DNA from: BMS3ABIN04 sp965554225
Lineage (GTDB): Bacteria; Bacteroidota; Ignavibacteria; Ignavibacteriales; Melioribacteraceae
Length of the DNA: 24,961 nt
Reading direction: 5' to 3'
NCBI GenBank assembly: GCA_965554225.1
Contig: CBEVZC010000035.1
Location: 1 to 24,961 of the forward strand
Shown: positions 16,596-24,809 of the stretch, piece after piece
How the letters are laid out: every line of letters starts with the position of its first letter
Position numbering within the stretch: the stretch's first letter is position 1
Program-made: the position numbers and the translations under genes
Notes under the pieces: generated by a model
What the model was told of the DNA's origin: nothing
Database searches by the model: none
Seen by the model: only the letters and a program-made list of their open reading frames with translations

Positions 16596-19442
16596 TTAAA
16601 ATATTACAGAAAATCCAAGTCTAACTTCTCTTGGACTGCTAATTCTTTCCGGTCTATTAGAATAATATCCATTTATTTCATCTAAGCCGAATAAACCAGG
16701 GTCTTTCCTATTAATCCTTTTACGTATATCATTAAACTGAAAACTGTTTGAAGTTTCTTCAACTGCTGAAAGGGAGCGTCCGGTGCTACTATAAATAGAA
16801 CGTTCATTTTCAGTATCAAATAAATTTTGAACTTGTAGAAACAATGAATAATGAAGATTTCCAATATCGAAATATTTTTCAAATTTAAGATTAACATTCC
16901 ATTGAATCGGTTTTCTATCAGAACTCTGTAAATAAGTAATTGTTCTGGGAATGGTTGAGGGTAAAATGGGCGTATACGGTGTTCCAGTCTGGAAATTAGC
17001 TATAACACCAAGTGTCCAATCACCTTGATTGTAAAGGCCAAAACTAGCATTAATTATATGCTGTCTGTCAAAACTCAAGGGAACTAAGTAAGTTTCGGAT
17101 TGTTTACCGGAAGCTTCACTAAAGAAAAGATCATCAGCAGGGTATGTTCTATTTCCTTCTGCAACTTGAAAAGTATAATCCAAATTAGCATAAAACATTC
17201 CATCCCTTGATCTTCTCTGAGTTAACGAAATAGTCAGTCCTCTAACATTTGAATAAGCCAAATTAGTTAGTACCCTAAATTCTCTACCGGTTGTTGTAAA
17301 AACAGACTGAGTAAAAATATAGTCGCGCACATCTTTATAAAACCCGGTAAGATCAAATTTGAAATTATCCGTAAGCTGCTGCTGCAATCCAATTTCATAC
17401 TGCACGGATCTTTGAAGGTTTACATTTGGGTTACCAAAAGTAGGAGTAGATCCAACATTTGTCACAAAAAACTGTGGATTTCTATAAAGACTAGATAATG
17501 ATCCGTTCTGATAAAAATGACCATAAGAAAATCTTATCACTCCTTTGTCAGTTATAGGATAGGAAATACTTATTCGTGGAGAAAGCTGCTGTTTAATTTT
17601 AGCAGCTTCACTACTCTTTGTAATGAACCCAAATTGCTCGTCTAGCAAATTTTGACTAAGATCTGGATTGTACAGTGCTTTAGGATCAAAATATTCATAT
17701 CGTAGTCCAATATTTAGGATTAGCGTTTTAGCCAGTTCAATTTTATCTTGAATATATGCAGCACCATCTACAGGGTACTTGGTATATTCAGTCAACAATG
17801 CCGGCGAGGTAGGTTTTCTTCTAATTAAGGTTAAAGTAGAATCATAAAGCAGATCGTTATTGCTTAAGGCTCCAAAGCTTCCATTAGCATTTCGTTTACC
17901 TATTTCAACACTGAAACTCTCAACATTTAATTCATGGAAACGTGCTTCAAAGCCTGCTTTAATTTCATGGTTTCTAAATAGTTGTGCTACTAAATCACCT
18001 TTTACAGTGGCAGTTTTTGTTTTTCTAAAAAATCTGCGATTGTCGGTCCCACCGGTAAGAAAAGTTGTGTTACCAACTGTTCGTCTATACAAAGTTGGCA
18101 AATAACGCGGATCTGTTACTTTTTCGTACAAATAAGCCTTTGATTGATTGTAACCGTAAGAAGCTTTTAATGTATAAAACATCTTTTCACTAACAGTATG
18201 TGTAAGACCTAAAGTTTGAATTAATCCTTCTGATCTCCATGTTCTTCTACCGTCAGGATTAAATTTATATGATCTAAGATAGTTTTGTGATCTACCATTA
18301 TTATAAACTGCTTCGTATCTTAATTTAACTAAACTGCTAATATTATAACTGATATTTCCTTGTATATTCCAATTCCTTGAAGGATTCATTGGAACAATTG
18401 CACCGCTCCCTGTTGGCAGTCCTTTACTATCAGAGCTATAAGGGTTGAAAAAATAAGCATCTGAGGGATCACCTTTTCTTGTATCTCCAGTGCGGAAAGA
18501 TTCGGGACTCAAGTAAGAATCCGATGGATTATACAATCTTTTACCATAAAGCGAACCTTGAAAATTTTCATATACACCCGAAACAAATACCTTTAATTTA
18601 TTATTTGTAAAGGGAACCGGACCGCCTAAAGTTGCTTCCATTCTACCTCTATTAACCGGATCGATATCGTCAATGTTGGTAAATAGATCACTATGAGAAG
18701 ATATATAATCTCCGGCGTAACCTCGTAAACTGAAGGATAATTTATCTCCGCCTTCTTTTGTTACATAATTAACAACTCCGCTTAATGCGTTACCATATTC
18801 TGCATTAAACGTACCGGTTGATACAGAAACTTCCTGAACAGCATTAGTCGCAAGACCAATCGATCTTTGATTGCCATAAGGATCGTTTAGCGATACACCG
18901 TTAAGGGTGTAAGCAATTTCATTACCGTAACCGCCTCTGATATGAATTGAACCGTCATCAGCAACGGCAACGCCTGCTTGAAGTCTGATAACATCTGATA
19001 TTTGATCAACAGGAAGTTCGTCAATTGTTTTTGACGTAATTGCAACGGTAGGATTAGTTAAATCTTGTCTAATTAATGGATTACGATCTCCCTCTACAAC
19101 TATAGCTGCCATCTCTACAGAACCGGGATTAAGTTTAAATTCTAAACTTGTAGTGAAATCAACGTTTACTCTTATATCTTTAATTGTTTGCTTTTGATAA
19201 CCGACAACAGAAGCGGTAACCGAATAAACACCGGGCGGAACATTCAATATAGTAAAATGTCCGTCAATGTCCGTTGCCGCACCCATTCTGGTACCATCAA
19301 TAAAAACGTTTGCAAACGGTAAACCCTCACCTGTACTTGCATCAATTACGTTTCCTGATATTTTACCTGTTGATCCGGCAAAAGCTAAAGAGCTGAGTAA
19401 TCCAAAATAAATTAAAAGTAGTAACCTAATATGAAGCTTCAT
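16596..19442 (-). CDS. TonB-dependent receptor with carboxypeptidase-regulatory-like N-terminal domain
   Basis: A 948-residue outer-membrane transporter. Signal peptide 1-22 (ending LAFA). The carboxypeptidase-D regulatory-like beta-sandwich spans about 25-105 (GKISGNVIDASTGEGLPFANV...DIDGHFTILNVPPGVYSV). Then IVVEGDR and a plug domain from about 120 to 240, with VAVADDGSIHIRGGYGNEIAYTLNG and YGNALSGVVNYVTKEGG. A 22-strand-type barrel fills the rest, with repeated aromatic/polar strands (LNIGLRYEYF, VIRFSYGHFYQNG) and the C-terminal phenylalanine in RLGFSVIF. The substrate is unknown and no SusD partner lies nearby; a secreted protein and a PorV-like barrel follow instead. The start is set by GAGGT 8 nt upstream of the ATG. 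It is the first gene of a three-gene operon. Confidence 0.93.
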   Translation of the reverse strand: MKLHIRLLLLIYFGLLSSLAFAGSTGKISGNVIDASTGEGLPFANVFIDGTRMGAATDIDGHFTILNVPPGVYSVTASVVGYQKQTIKDIRVNVDFTTSLEFKLNPGSVEMAAIVVEGDRNPLIRQDLTNPTVAITSKTIDELPVDQISDVIRLQAGVAVADDGSIHIRGGYGNEIAYTLNGVSLNDPYGNQRSIGLATNAVQEVSVSTGTFNAEYGNALSGVVNYVTKEGGDKLSFSLRGYAGDYISSHSDLFTNIDDIDPVNRGRMEATLGGPVPFTNNKLKVFVSGVYENFQGSLYGKRLYNPSDSYLSPESFRTGDTRKGDPSDAYFFNPYSSDSKGLPTGSGAIVPMNPSRNWNIQGNISYNISSLVKLRYEAVYNNGRSQNYLRSYKFNPDGRRTWRSEGLIQTLGLTHTVSEKMFYTLKASYGYNQSKAYLYEKVTDPRYLPTLYRRTVGNTTFLTGGTDNRRFFRKTKTATVKGDLVAQLFRNHEIKAGFEARFHELNVESFSVEIGKRNANGSFGALSNNDLLYDSTLTLIRRKPTSPALLTEYTKYPVDGAAYIQDKIELAKTLILNIGLRYEYFDPKALYNPDLSQNLLDEQFGFITKSSEAAKIKQQLSPRISISYPITDKGVIRFSYGHFYQNGSLSSLYRNPQFFVTNVGSTPTFGNPNVNLQRSVQYEIGLQQQLTDNFKFDLTGFYKDVRDYIFTQSVFTTTGREFRVLTNLAYSNVRGLTISLTQRRSRDGMFYANLDYTFQVAEGNRTYPADDLFFSEASGKQSETYLVPLSFDRQHIINASFGLYNQGDWTLGVIANFQTGTPYTPILPSTIPRTITYLQSSDRKPIQWNVNLKFEKYFDIGNLHYSLFLQVQNLFDTENERSIYSSTGRSLSAVEETSNSFQFNDIRKRINRKDPGLFGLDEINGYYSNRPERISSPREVRLGFSVIF

Positions 19443-19512
19443 TATTTAACACCTCAAAAAATTATTATTTTGGTATGCCTAAATTCGGCGTGTTATTTTG
19501 TGATTTGTAAAA

Positions 19513-19539
19513 ATAGTATAGTTAGTATGTTAAAGTCAA
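19513..19539 (-). promoter_or_regulatory. candidate promoter of the TonB receptor operon
   Basis: On the - strand, TTGACT (19539-19534) and TACTAT (19518-19513) are separated by 15 nt, about 70 nt upstream of the receptor start. The elements resemble -35/-10 boxes, but the spacing is shorter than usual. No Bacteroidetes-type -7 box (TAnnTTTG) was seen here. Confidence 0.3.
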
Positions 19540-19631
19540 CATTGCAATTAAAAAATTATATTCGTATCGGATTTTTGAAAAAATAAAATTTTTTCATTAC
19601 AATTTTTATTATTAAATTCGTATAAAAAAAC

Positions 19632-19637
19632 AGGAGG
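19632..19637 (+). promoter_or_regulatory. Shine-Dalgarno site deciding the TTG start of the phosphohexomutase
   Basis: AGGAGG sits 4 nt before the TTG at 19642. The first ATG (19654, residue 5) is 16 nt away, too far for this SD. Confidence 0.65.
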
Positions 19638-19641
19638 ATTT

Positions 19642-20997
19642 TTGAGCACATTAATGGTTAGTGTTTCAGGTATAAGGGGAATTGTGGGTGATGGACTTGA
19701 TCCGAATGTGATTGTAAAATATACATCTGCTTATGCGGATTTTTGCGGGAGCGGTGATATTATAATCGGCAGCGACGGACGAATAACCGGAGAAATGGTT
19801 AAGGATATTATTGTTGGTACTTTATTAGCTAAAGGGAATAATGTTGTTGATCTTGGTATTTGTCCTACTCCAACGGTTTTATATAATGTTAATAAGCTTA
19901 GTGCAGCCGGCGGCATCTCAATTTCTGCCAGTCATAATCCAAATGAATGGAACGCACTAAAGTTACTTAATAATCTCGGTGAATTTATGACGCCCGGTGA
20001 AAATAAGGAAATGCTAAATTTGCTTGAGACCGGCAATAAAAAATATAAAGCGTGGAATGAGCTGGGAAAGTCAAAACAATATCCGGAAGGTTTGAAAATA
20101 CACATGAACGATGTTTTAAAATTGAAAAACATTGATGTTGAAGCAATAAGAAAAAGAAAATTCAAAGTATTGCTGGATTGCGTAAACGGTGCCGGAAGCT
20201 TTGTAATGCCGGAATTGTTAGAAAAATTAGGTTGTGATGTTGTTAAAATAAATTGCGAAAAGACAGGAATCTTTCCAAGGCTGCCCGAACCGATTCCCGA
20301 AAATTTAAACGAAACAATGCAGGCTGTTAATGAGAATAATGCCGATTTAGGTGTTATTGTTGACCCCGACGTAGATAGACTGGTTCTTATTACCGATAAA
20401 GGCGAACCGTTCAGTGAGGAAAATACAATTGCTCAAGCAGTTAGATTTGTTTTAAGTAAAGAAAAAGGAAACGTAGTGGTGAACCTTTCTACTACAAGAG
20501 CCGTAGATGATATTGCCGATGAATACGGATGCAAAGTTTTTCGTTCTGCTGTTGGCGAAGCAAATGTAGTTAAGAAAATGAAAGAAGTTGGAGCAATAAT
20601 AGGCGGTGAAGGAAGCGGCGGAGTTATTTATCCGGCTTTGCATTACGGGCGTGACGCACTCGTCGGGACAGTTATAATTCTTCAGCACTTAGTTGAATTT
20701 GGCGAGACAATCTCCGAGCTAAAAAATGTAATGCCGAAATATACAATTGTAAAAGAGAAAATTAAGATTGGTAAAAACAATCCCGACGAAATAATTAAGA
20801 AATTGGTCGATAAATATAAATCCGCAAAAATTAATACGGAAGACGGATTAAGAATAGATTTTGAAGATCATTGGGTACATTTTAGAAAATCCAATACGGA
20901 ACCGATAATTAGGTGTATTGCAGAAGCAAAAACAAAAGAAGAAGCTGAAAAATACATTACAAAATATTTTAATGAAGTGAAAGAGCTGATGGAGTAG
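19642..20997 (+). CDS. phosphohexomutase (phosphoglucosamine mutase / phosphomannomutase type)
   Basis: A 451-residue alpha-D-phosphohexomutase that moves phosphate between C1 and C6 of a hexose phosphate. All four signature loops are present. The phosphoserine loop is S97 in GISISASHNP. The metal loop is D241-P-D243-V-D245 (DPDVDRLVLI). The sugar-specificity loop is GEGSGGVIYP. The phosphate-binding loop is RKSNTEPIIR near the C-terminus. The N-terminus VSGIRGIVGDGLDP fits GlmM/ManB-like enzymes of the FCB group. GlmM (UDP-GlcNAc synthesis) versus phosphomannomutase/phosphoglucomutase cannot be decided from motifs alone, and SNTEP rather than SGTEP leaves it open. A TTG start is chosen because AGGAGG lies 4 nt upstream. 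The gene is divergent from the TonB operon and followed directly by a tandem repeat. Confidence 0.92.
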   Translation: MSTLMVSVSGIRGIVGDGLDPNVIVKYTSAYADFCGSGDIIIGSDGRITGEMVKDIIVGTLLAKGNNVVDLGICPTPTVLYNVNKLSAAGGISISASHNPNEWNALKLLNNLGEFMTPGENKEMLNLLETGNKKYKAWNELGKSKQYPEGLKIHMNDVLKLKNIDVEAIRKRKFKVLLDCVNGAGSFVMPELLEKLGCDVVKINCEKTGIFPRLPEPIPENLNETMQAVNENNADLGVIVDPDVDRLVLITDKGEPFSEENTIAQAVRFVLSKEKGNVVVNLSTTRAVDDIADEYGCKVFRSAVGEANVVKKMKEVGAIIGGEGSGGVIYPALHYGRDALVGTVIILQHLVEFGETISELKNVMPKYTIVKEKIKIGKNNPDEIIKKLVDKYKSAKINTEDGLRIDFEDHWVHFRKSNTEPIIRCIAEAKTKEEAEKYITKYFNEVKELME

Positions 20998-21000
20998 AAA

Positions 21001-21056
21001 TGATTGAGTGATTGAATGATTGGATGATTGGGTGATTGAGTGATTGGGTGATTGAA
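21001..21056. repeat. seven tandem copies of an 8-bp repeat (TGATTGRR)
   Basis: Copies begin at 21001, 21009, 21017, 21025, 21033, 21041 and 21049. Only the last two positions vary (AG, AA, GA, GG). A decayed continuation (agaatggttggg) follows. The array starts 3 nt after the stop of the phosphohexomutase gene. Because 8 is not a multiple of 3, TGA falls in all three forward frames, while the reverse strand stays open, so spurious reverse ORFs are expected here. Confidence 0.92.
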
Positions 21057-21364
21057 AGAATGGTTGGGTAAGTAATTGAAGTGTAAGATGAACCTCGTAC
21101 CAATTTACTTTTTCAACATTAATAATTATACAATATTAATATTTATTACACTGAGCGAATTTGTGAGCCTTGGAGTAGTCAAAGTGTGAAAAGGGCTAAA
21201 ATCATACCTTCGCTTATCCGGCAATAAATTATGCTGCAATTTCCCGCAGATTTCTACACTGCTGCTTACACTAAAGTTTCTTTGATTAATTAAGCTGAGC
21301 GAACATTAAGATGACTTGATTGTTAAGATTAAATCTCTAAAAAGATTAAGAAGGATTTTGAGAA
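21057..21364. other. non-coding stretch with ctgagcgaa motifs
   Basis: I see no coding frame, RNA gene or convincing terminator here. One feature stands out. From 21148 to 21187, ACACTGAGCGAA is followed by GTAGTCAAAGTGT, so outer ACACT/AGTGT arms enclose a ctgagcgaa word. The same word, ctgagcgaa, recurs at 21295-21303. From memory this resembles CACTGAGCGAAGTCGAAGTG-type interspersed repeats that are common in many bacterial genomes. The rest is AT-rich. Confidence 0.45.
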
Positions 21365-22273
21365 TTAATTCATCTTCCTTCTTTTTTTAAAATAGTTAAA
21401 TAATGCTTTATCAAATGTATCGGTTGTTTCAATAAGGTTATAATCAATTCCGTTATTTAAGCAGTCGCTTTTTATTTTTTGAATAAACTCGTTCATTGCT
21501 TCACCGTAAGCTTTTTGAATATGGTAGGGTTGAGTGGTTAGTTCATCAGCTGTTTCTTTATCGACAAAAATTGCATCTTTACCAAAGTCAAAATTTTTCT
21601 CAACCGGATCCACAATCTGAAAAACAATTATTTCATTTTTCTTATAATGAAATTTTTTCAAGGAAGAAAGCACCTTTTCAATATCATCAAAAAAATCGGA
21701 AATTATAATTACCAGCCCTCTTTTTTTTACTTTTTCCGCTACGGTATTTAAACAATCGGCAGTAGCCGTTCTATTTTCAGGTTTTGCATTTGCCAGTGCT
21801 GTCAGTAATTTTCTAAGATAAACGCGACCTGTTTTAGGCGGAAGATAGTTTTCTATTTTATCGGAATACAATGTTAAACCAGCAGCATCTTGCTGATTCA
21901 GCATTAAATAAATCATACTTGCGGCAAGAGTGGAAGCATATTCCAGCTTAGTAATTTTCCCCGAATATTTATAGTCCATCGAACCGCTTACATCCAGAAT
22001 AACATGAGCCAGTAAGTTAGTTTCATCTTCATATTGCTTGATGTAATACCGTTCGCTTTTTGCGTAAACTTTCCAATCTAAATTCTTAATCGGATCACCC
22101 TGCATGTAAGGACGATGTTCGCTAAACTCTACACTAAAACCGTGGTAAGGACTTTTATGAAGACCAACCATAAATCCTTCAACAACCATCTTTGCACGAA
22201 GTTCTAGTGATTTTAATTTAAATACTATATTGGGATCAAGGTATGTACGGTAATCAACCGCCGAATTACTCAT
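21365..22273 (-). CDS. DUF58 domain protein (vWA-like)
   Basis: A 302-residue soluble protein of the DUF58 family. The diagnostic core is GFSVEFSEHRPYMQGD (45-60) followed by LDWKVYAKSERYYIKQYEDE. A vWA-like metal site, DVSGSMD (94-100), comes next. The later NQQDAAGLTLYSDKI and VIIISDFFDD are the usual following strands. DUF58 proteins are normally encoded beside MoxR-type AAA+ ATPases and other vWA proteins, with which they probably act as chaperone or assembly modules. No MoxR gene lies in this window. The start overlaps the end of the TPR lipoprotein gene by 8 bp, so the two are co-transcribed. Confidence 0.93.
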   Translation of the reverse strand: MSNSAVDYRTYLDPNIVFKLKSLELRAKMVVEGFMVGLHKSPYHGFSVEFSEHRPYMQGDPIKNLDWKVYAKSERYYIKQYEDETNLLAHVILDVSGSMDYKYSGKITKLEYASTLAASMIYLMLNQQDAAGLTLYSDKIENYLPPKTGRVYLRKLLTALANAKPENRTATADCLNTVAEKVKKRGLVIIISDFFDDIEKVLSSLKKFHYKKNEIIVFQIVDPVEKNFDFGKDAIFVDKETADELTTQPYHIQKAYGEAMNEFIQKIKSDCLNNGIDYNLIETTDTFDKALFNYFKKRRKMN

Positions 22274-22781
22274 GCTTATTTGCTTTAATCTTATCTTTCA
22301 ATATTTCCTCGGGAGATTTGCCTAAGTTAGCTAATTCAATTTTGGCATCGGTTGCCAATTTCCCTTTCGGAAATTTTTCCAGATAAAGATTATATAGTTT
22401 TTTTGCTTCGTCGTAATTCTGTAAATCATTTGCTGCTGTAAAACCCGCCATAAACAGAGCTTTGGAGGCATCTTTAGAATCCGGAAATTTATCAAAAATT
22501 TCTTTATAAAATTTAACGGCATTCTTTAACGATTCTTTTGACGATATATTTTTAAGAACTCTGCCTTGATAAAGATTTGCTATTTCAAACAGAGACTTTC
22601 TGGCTTCTTCGGTTTTAGGATATTTTTCTACTATGGTTTTAAAACTTACCATAGCTTCAGAATAATTCTTGCTATTAATCTGCTTCTTCGCTTTTTCAAA
22701 AAGGTCCTTACCGCTATTTCCGGAACAGTTAACCAGAACCATTATAAAAACAACTAATGATATCGATTGTAATAATTTCAT
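22266..22781 (-). CDS. TPR-repeat lipoprotein
   Basis: A 171-residue lipoprotein. Signal peptide 1-18 ends in a lipobox LVNC with acylated C19 followed by SGNSG, so it is likely membrane-anchored. The mature part consists of tetratricopeptide-like helical repeats: LFEKAKKQINSKNYSEAMVSF, FKTIVEKYPKTEEARKSLFE, FYKEIFDKFPDSKDASKALF and LYNLYLEKFPKGKLATDAKI. The repeated 'F/Y-x3-Y/F-P-x-S/T/G-x-x-A' pattern is that of BamD/YbgF-like outer-membrane TPR proteins, but the protein is shorter than BamD (about 240). A scaffold role together with the downstream DUF58 protein is inferred from the 8-bp overlap. Confidence 0.9.
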   Translation of the reverse strand: MKLLQSISLVVFIMVLVNCSGNSGKDLFEKAKKQINSKNYSEAMVSFKTIVEKYPKTEEARKSLFEIANLYQGRVLKNISSKESLKNAVKFYKEIFDKFPDSKDASKALFMAGFTAANDLQNYDEAKKLYNLYLEKFPKGKLATDAKIELANLGKSPEEILKDKIKANKHE

Positions 22782-22883
22782 TCCATTCTCTTTTTACTTG
22801 GAAAATTTATTTACAAATATACAAGAGTTATACTAAAATGTAATAAAGAAATTTTTAGGTAAAAATTTTGGCTCTATAAGAAG

Positions 22884-22919
22884 TTTTGAAAATATCTAAT
22901 GATTTTCTTCTTAATTTTG
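22884..22919 (+). promoter_or_regulatory. candidate Bacteroidetes-type promoter of the nitrilase gene
   Basis: TTTTG (22884-22888) and TAATTTTG (22912-22919, matching TAnnTTTG) lie 23 nt apart, slightly more than the usual 19-21. The second box is 30 nt before the ATG. Such boxes are weakly informative in AT-rich DNA. Confidence 0.3.
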
Positions 22920-22949
22920 TTTTAGAAAAAAAATAAAATCGGAACTATT

Positions 22950-23711
22950 ATGAAATTTGCTTTAATTCAATACTCGCCCGAGTGGGAAAACATTGAAAAT
23001 AATATAATTAAGTTAGAAGAAGTGCTCAATGGAATTGCCAAAGATGTAGATGCAATTATTTTTCCGGAAATGACCTTAACAGGCTTTACAATGCATTCGA
23101 AAGAATTTGCACAAGATATCGACAGTGTCGGAATGCTTTATTTTATTAATAAAGCATTTAAACTAAAGAAACATTTTTTTGCGGGAATAATTGAACTGGA
23201 TAAGGAAAAATATTTCAACACCCTTTTCCATTTTGATGATAGAGGAATTATCACAGCGCGGTATAGAAAGATTCATCTCTTTTCGCCGGCGAAGGAAAAC
23301 AAATTTTACAGTTCAGAAAAAGAACCGGTTATAACAAAAATCGGGGATGTTCATATCGGTCTATCAATTTGTTATGATCTTAGATTCCCGGAGCTTTATA
23401 GATTTTATGCGAAAGAGAAAGTGGAAGTAATCGTAGATATTGCCAATTGGCCCGTTCCGAGAATAGAACACTGGAAAGATCTTCTACGAGCCAGAGCAAT
23501 TGAGAATCAATGCTATACGATTGGAGTTAACAGAGTTGGGAAAGATCCGTACAATGAATATAACGGCGCCAGCGCTGTCTTCGATCCGTTGGGAAATGAA
23601 ATATTATTAGCCGGTAATGAAGAAAAAATCTATACGGTTGATCTTGATATTTCAAAAGTCAAAGAAGCTAGAGAAGAATTACCCTTTTTAAATGATATTA
23701 AATTAATTTGA
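22950..23711 (+). CDS. carbon-nitrogen hydrolase (nitrilase superfamily amidase)
   Basis: A 253-residue amidohydrolase with the full catalytic triad: E40 in FPEMTLTGF, K107 in RYRKIHLF and nucleophile C141 in GLSICYDLRFPELYR. LRARAIENQCYTIGVNRVG and the FDPLGNEI strand are also typical. Sequence pattern and length fit the omega-amidase/Nit2-like branch, which hydrolyses 2-oxoacid amides or deaminated glutathione, but substrates in this superfamily cannot be fixed from motifs alone. It is monocistronic, divergent from the TPR lipoprotein and convergent with the LD-carboxypeptidase gene. Confidence 0.93.
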   Translation: MKFALIQYSPEWENIENNIIKLEEVLNGIAKDVDAIIFPEMTLTGFTMHSKEFAQDIDSVGMLYFINKAFKLKKHFFAGIIELDKEKYFNTLFHFDDRGIITARYRKIHLFSPAKENKFYSSEKEPVITKIGDVHIGLSICYDLRFPELYRFYAKEKVEVIVDIANWPVPRIEHWKDLLRARAIENQCYTIGVNRVGKDPYNEYNGASAVFDPLGNEILLAGNEEKIYTVDLDISKVKEAREELPFLNDIKLI

Positions 23712-23739
23712 TTTTTAATTACGACAAAAAGCATAAGTA

Positions 23740-23761
23740 TCGGTGTTTTATTCAATACCGA
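23740..23761. terminator. weak hairpin between convergent genes
   Basis: tcggtgtt (23740-23747) pairs with aataccga (23754-23761): 8 bp including one G-T wobble, around a 6-nt loop. It lies between the ends of the nitrilase and LD-carboxypeptidase genes. There is no U run directly after it on either strand, so its terminator function is doubtful. Confidence 0.35.
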
Positions 23762-23867
23762 GATGATATCTTAATAGTATATAATATCTTTACAACTCTA
23801 TGCAGGTGTTTGGTTATTTCAGCAACAAAAAATTCCTATCCAGCAGTCTCATAATTATAAATTATTT

Positions 23868-24809
23868 TTACGACACTCCACTTTCCGGAATTTCAATAAA
23901 TCCTCTTGTTGTGTTTATCTTGCAATTAACGCCAAAGGGAATCGTCATAGTTTTTTTAGTATGCCCGTGCTGTACATTGTATATAACAGGAATACTAAGG
24001 TTCTCAAAGTAATCTACAATTACATCATTTAACGTTTGTGATTTTTTATCCTGATCGCTTTCTTTACAATCTATAAATCGACCTAAAATTATCCCGTTAA
24101 TTTGGTTAAAGACTTTAGAAAGTCTTAAATGATTGAACATTCTATCAATTTTATACGGCTGCTCCCCTATTTCTTCCAGCAAAAGAGTTGCTCCTTTCAT
24201 TGCGGGAACATACTCAGTACCCAAAAGAGAATCGAACACCGCTAAATTACCGCCAATTATTTTGCCTTCACTTCTGCCTTTTTTCAGAACATAAAATTTT
24301 TCATTTTGAGGATTAAAAAGTTTTCCGATTTTTTTATTTGCAGTAATTGTCTTCCAAAAAACCTCTTCCGTATATTCATCAATTTCGTCTGTAAAATTAA
24401 CGGCAATCATTGGTCCGGCAAAAGTAACTAGTCCGGCTTTTTTAAGAAACGCCATTTGCAAGGTAGTAATATCGCTAAAACCTACAAATATCTTAGGATT
24501 TTTTCGAATTAGCGAATAATTAATTTTATCCAATAATCTGCCGGCGCCATAACCACCCCGGACACAGAAAATCGCTTTAACATTTTTATTGCTAAACATG
24601 GAATGCAAATCTTCTAATCGTTCAGAATCTTCTCCGGCTAAATAACCATTTTCCTTTCCAACATTTTTGCCTACTTCAATCCTATATCCCAAACCTTCCA
24701 AATATTTAATTCCCTGCTCAATTTTCAGAGGATCAGTTGGAGAAGAGGAAGGAGAAATAATCCCGATAGTGTCATTTTTTCTCAGTTTATTAGGTTTTAT
24801 AGTTTTCAT
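23868..24809 (-). CDS. ldcA: LD-carboxypeptidase (peptidase S66)
   Basis: A 313-residue serine peptidase family that removes the terminal D-Ala from murein tetrapeptides during cell-wall recycling. The N-terminal motif is IGIISPSSSP, followed by CVRGGYGAGRLLDKI (82-96). The nucleophile S112 lies in VGFSDITTLQ. The acidic catalytic residue lies in LLLEEIGEQPYKIDRM (209-224). The catalytic histidine is in VQHGHTKKTMTIPFG, most likely H283 (H281 is the alternative). The Ser-Glu-His triad and length are normal for the family. There is no signal peptide, so a cytoplasmic location is expected. Some S66 members instead process microcin-type peptide-nucleotides, and this cannot be excluded. It is a single gene with about 150 bp of upstream DNA in which I see no clear motif. 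Confidence 0.93.
   Translation of the reverse strand: MKTIKPNKLRKNDTIGIISPSSSPTDPLKIEQGIKYLEGLGYRIEVGKNVGKENGYLAGEDSERLEDLHSMFSNKNVKAIFCVRGGYGAGRLLDKINYSLIRKNPKIFVGFSDITTLQMAFLKKAGLVTFAGPMIAVNFTDEIDEYTEEVFWKTITANKKIGKLFNPQNEKFYVLKKGRSEGKIIGGNLAVFDSLLGTEYVPAMKGATLLLEEIGEQPYKIDRMFNHLRLSKVFNQINGIILGRFIDCKESDQDKKSQTLNDVIVDYFENLSIPVIYNVQHGHTKKTMTIPFGVNCKINTTRGFIEIPESGVS

Noticed and set aside
21001..21056. CRISPR array
   Set aside because: The units are 8 bp, directly abutting, with no spacers and no cas genes nearby.
21057..21364. tRNA or small structured RNA gene
   Set aside because: No cloverleaf-like arms, CCA end or strong extended stem could be found by eye in this stretch.
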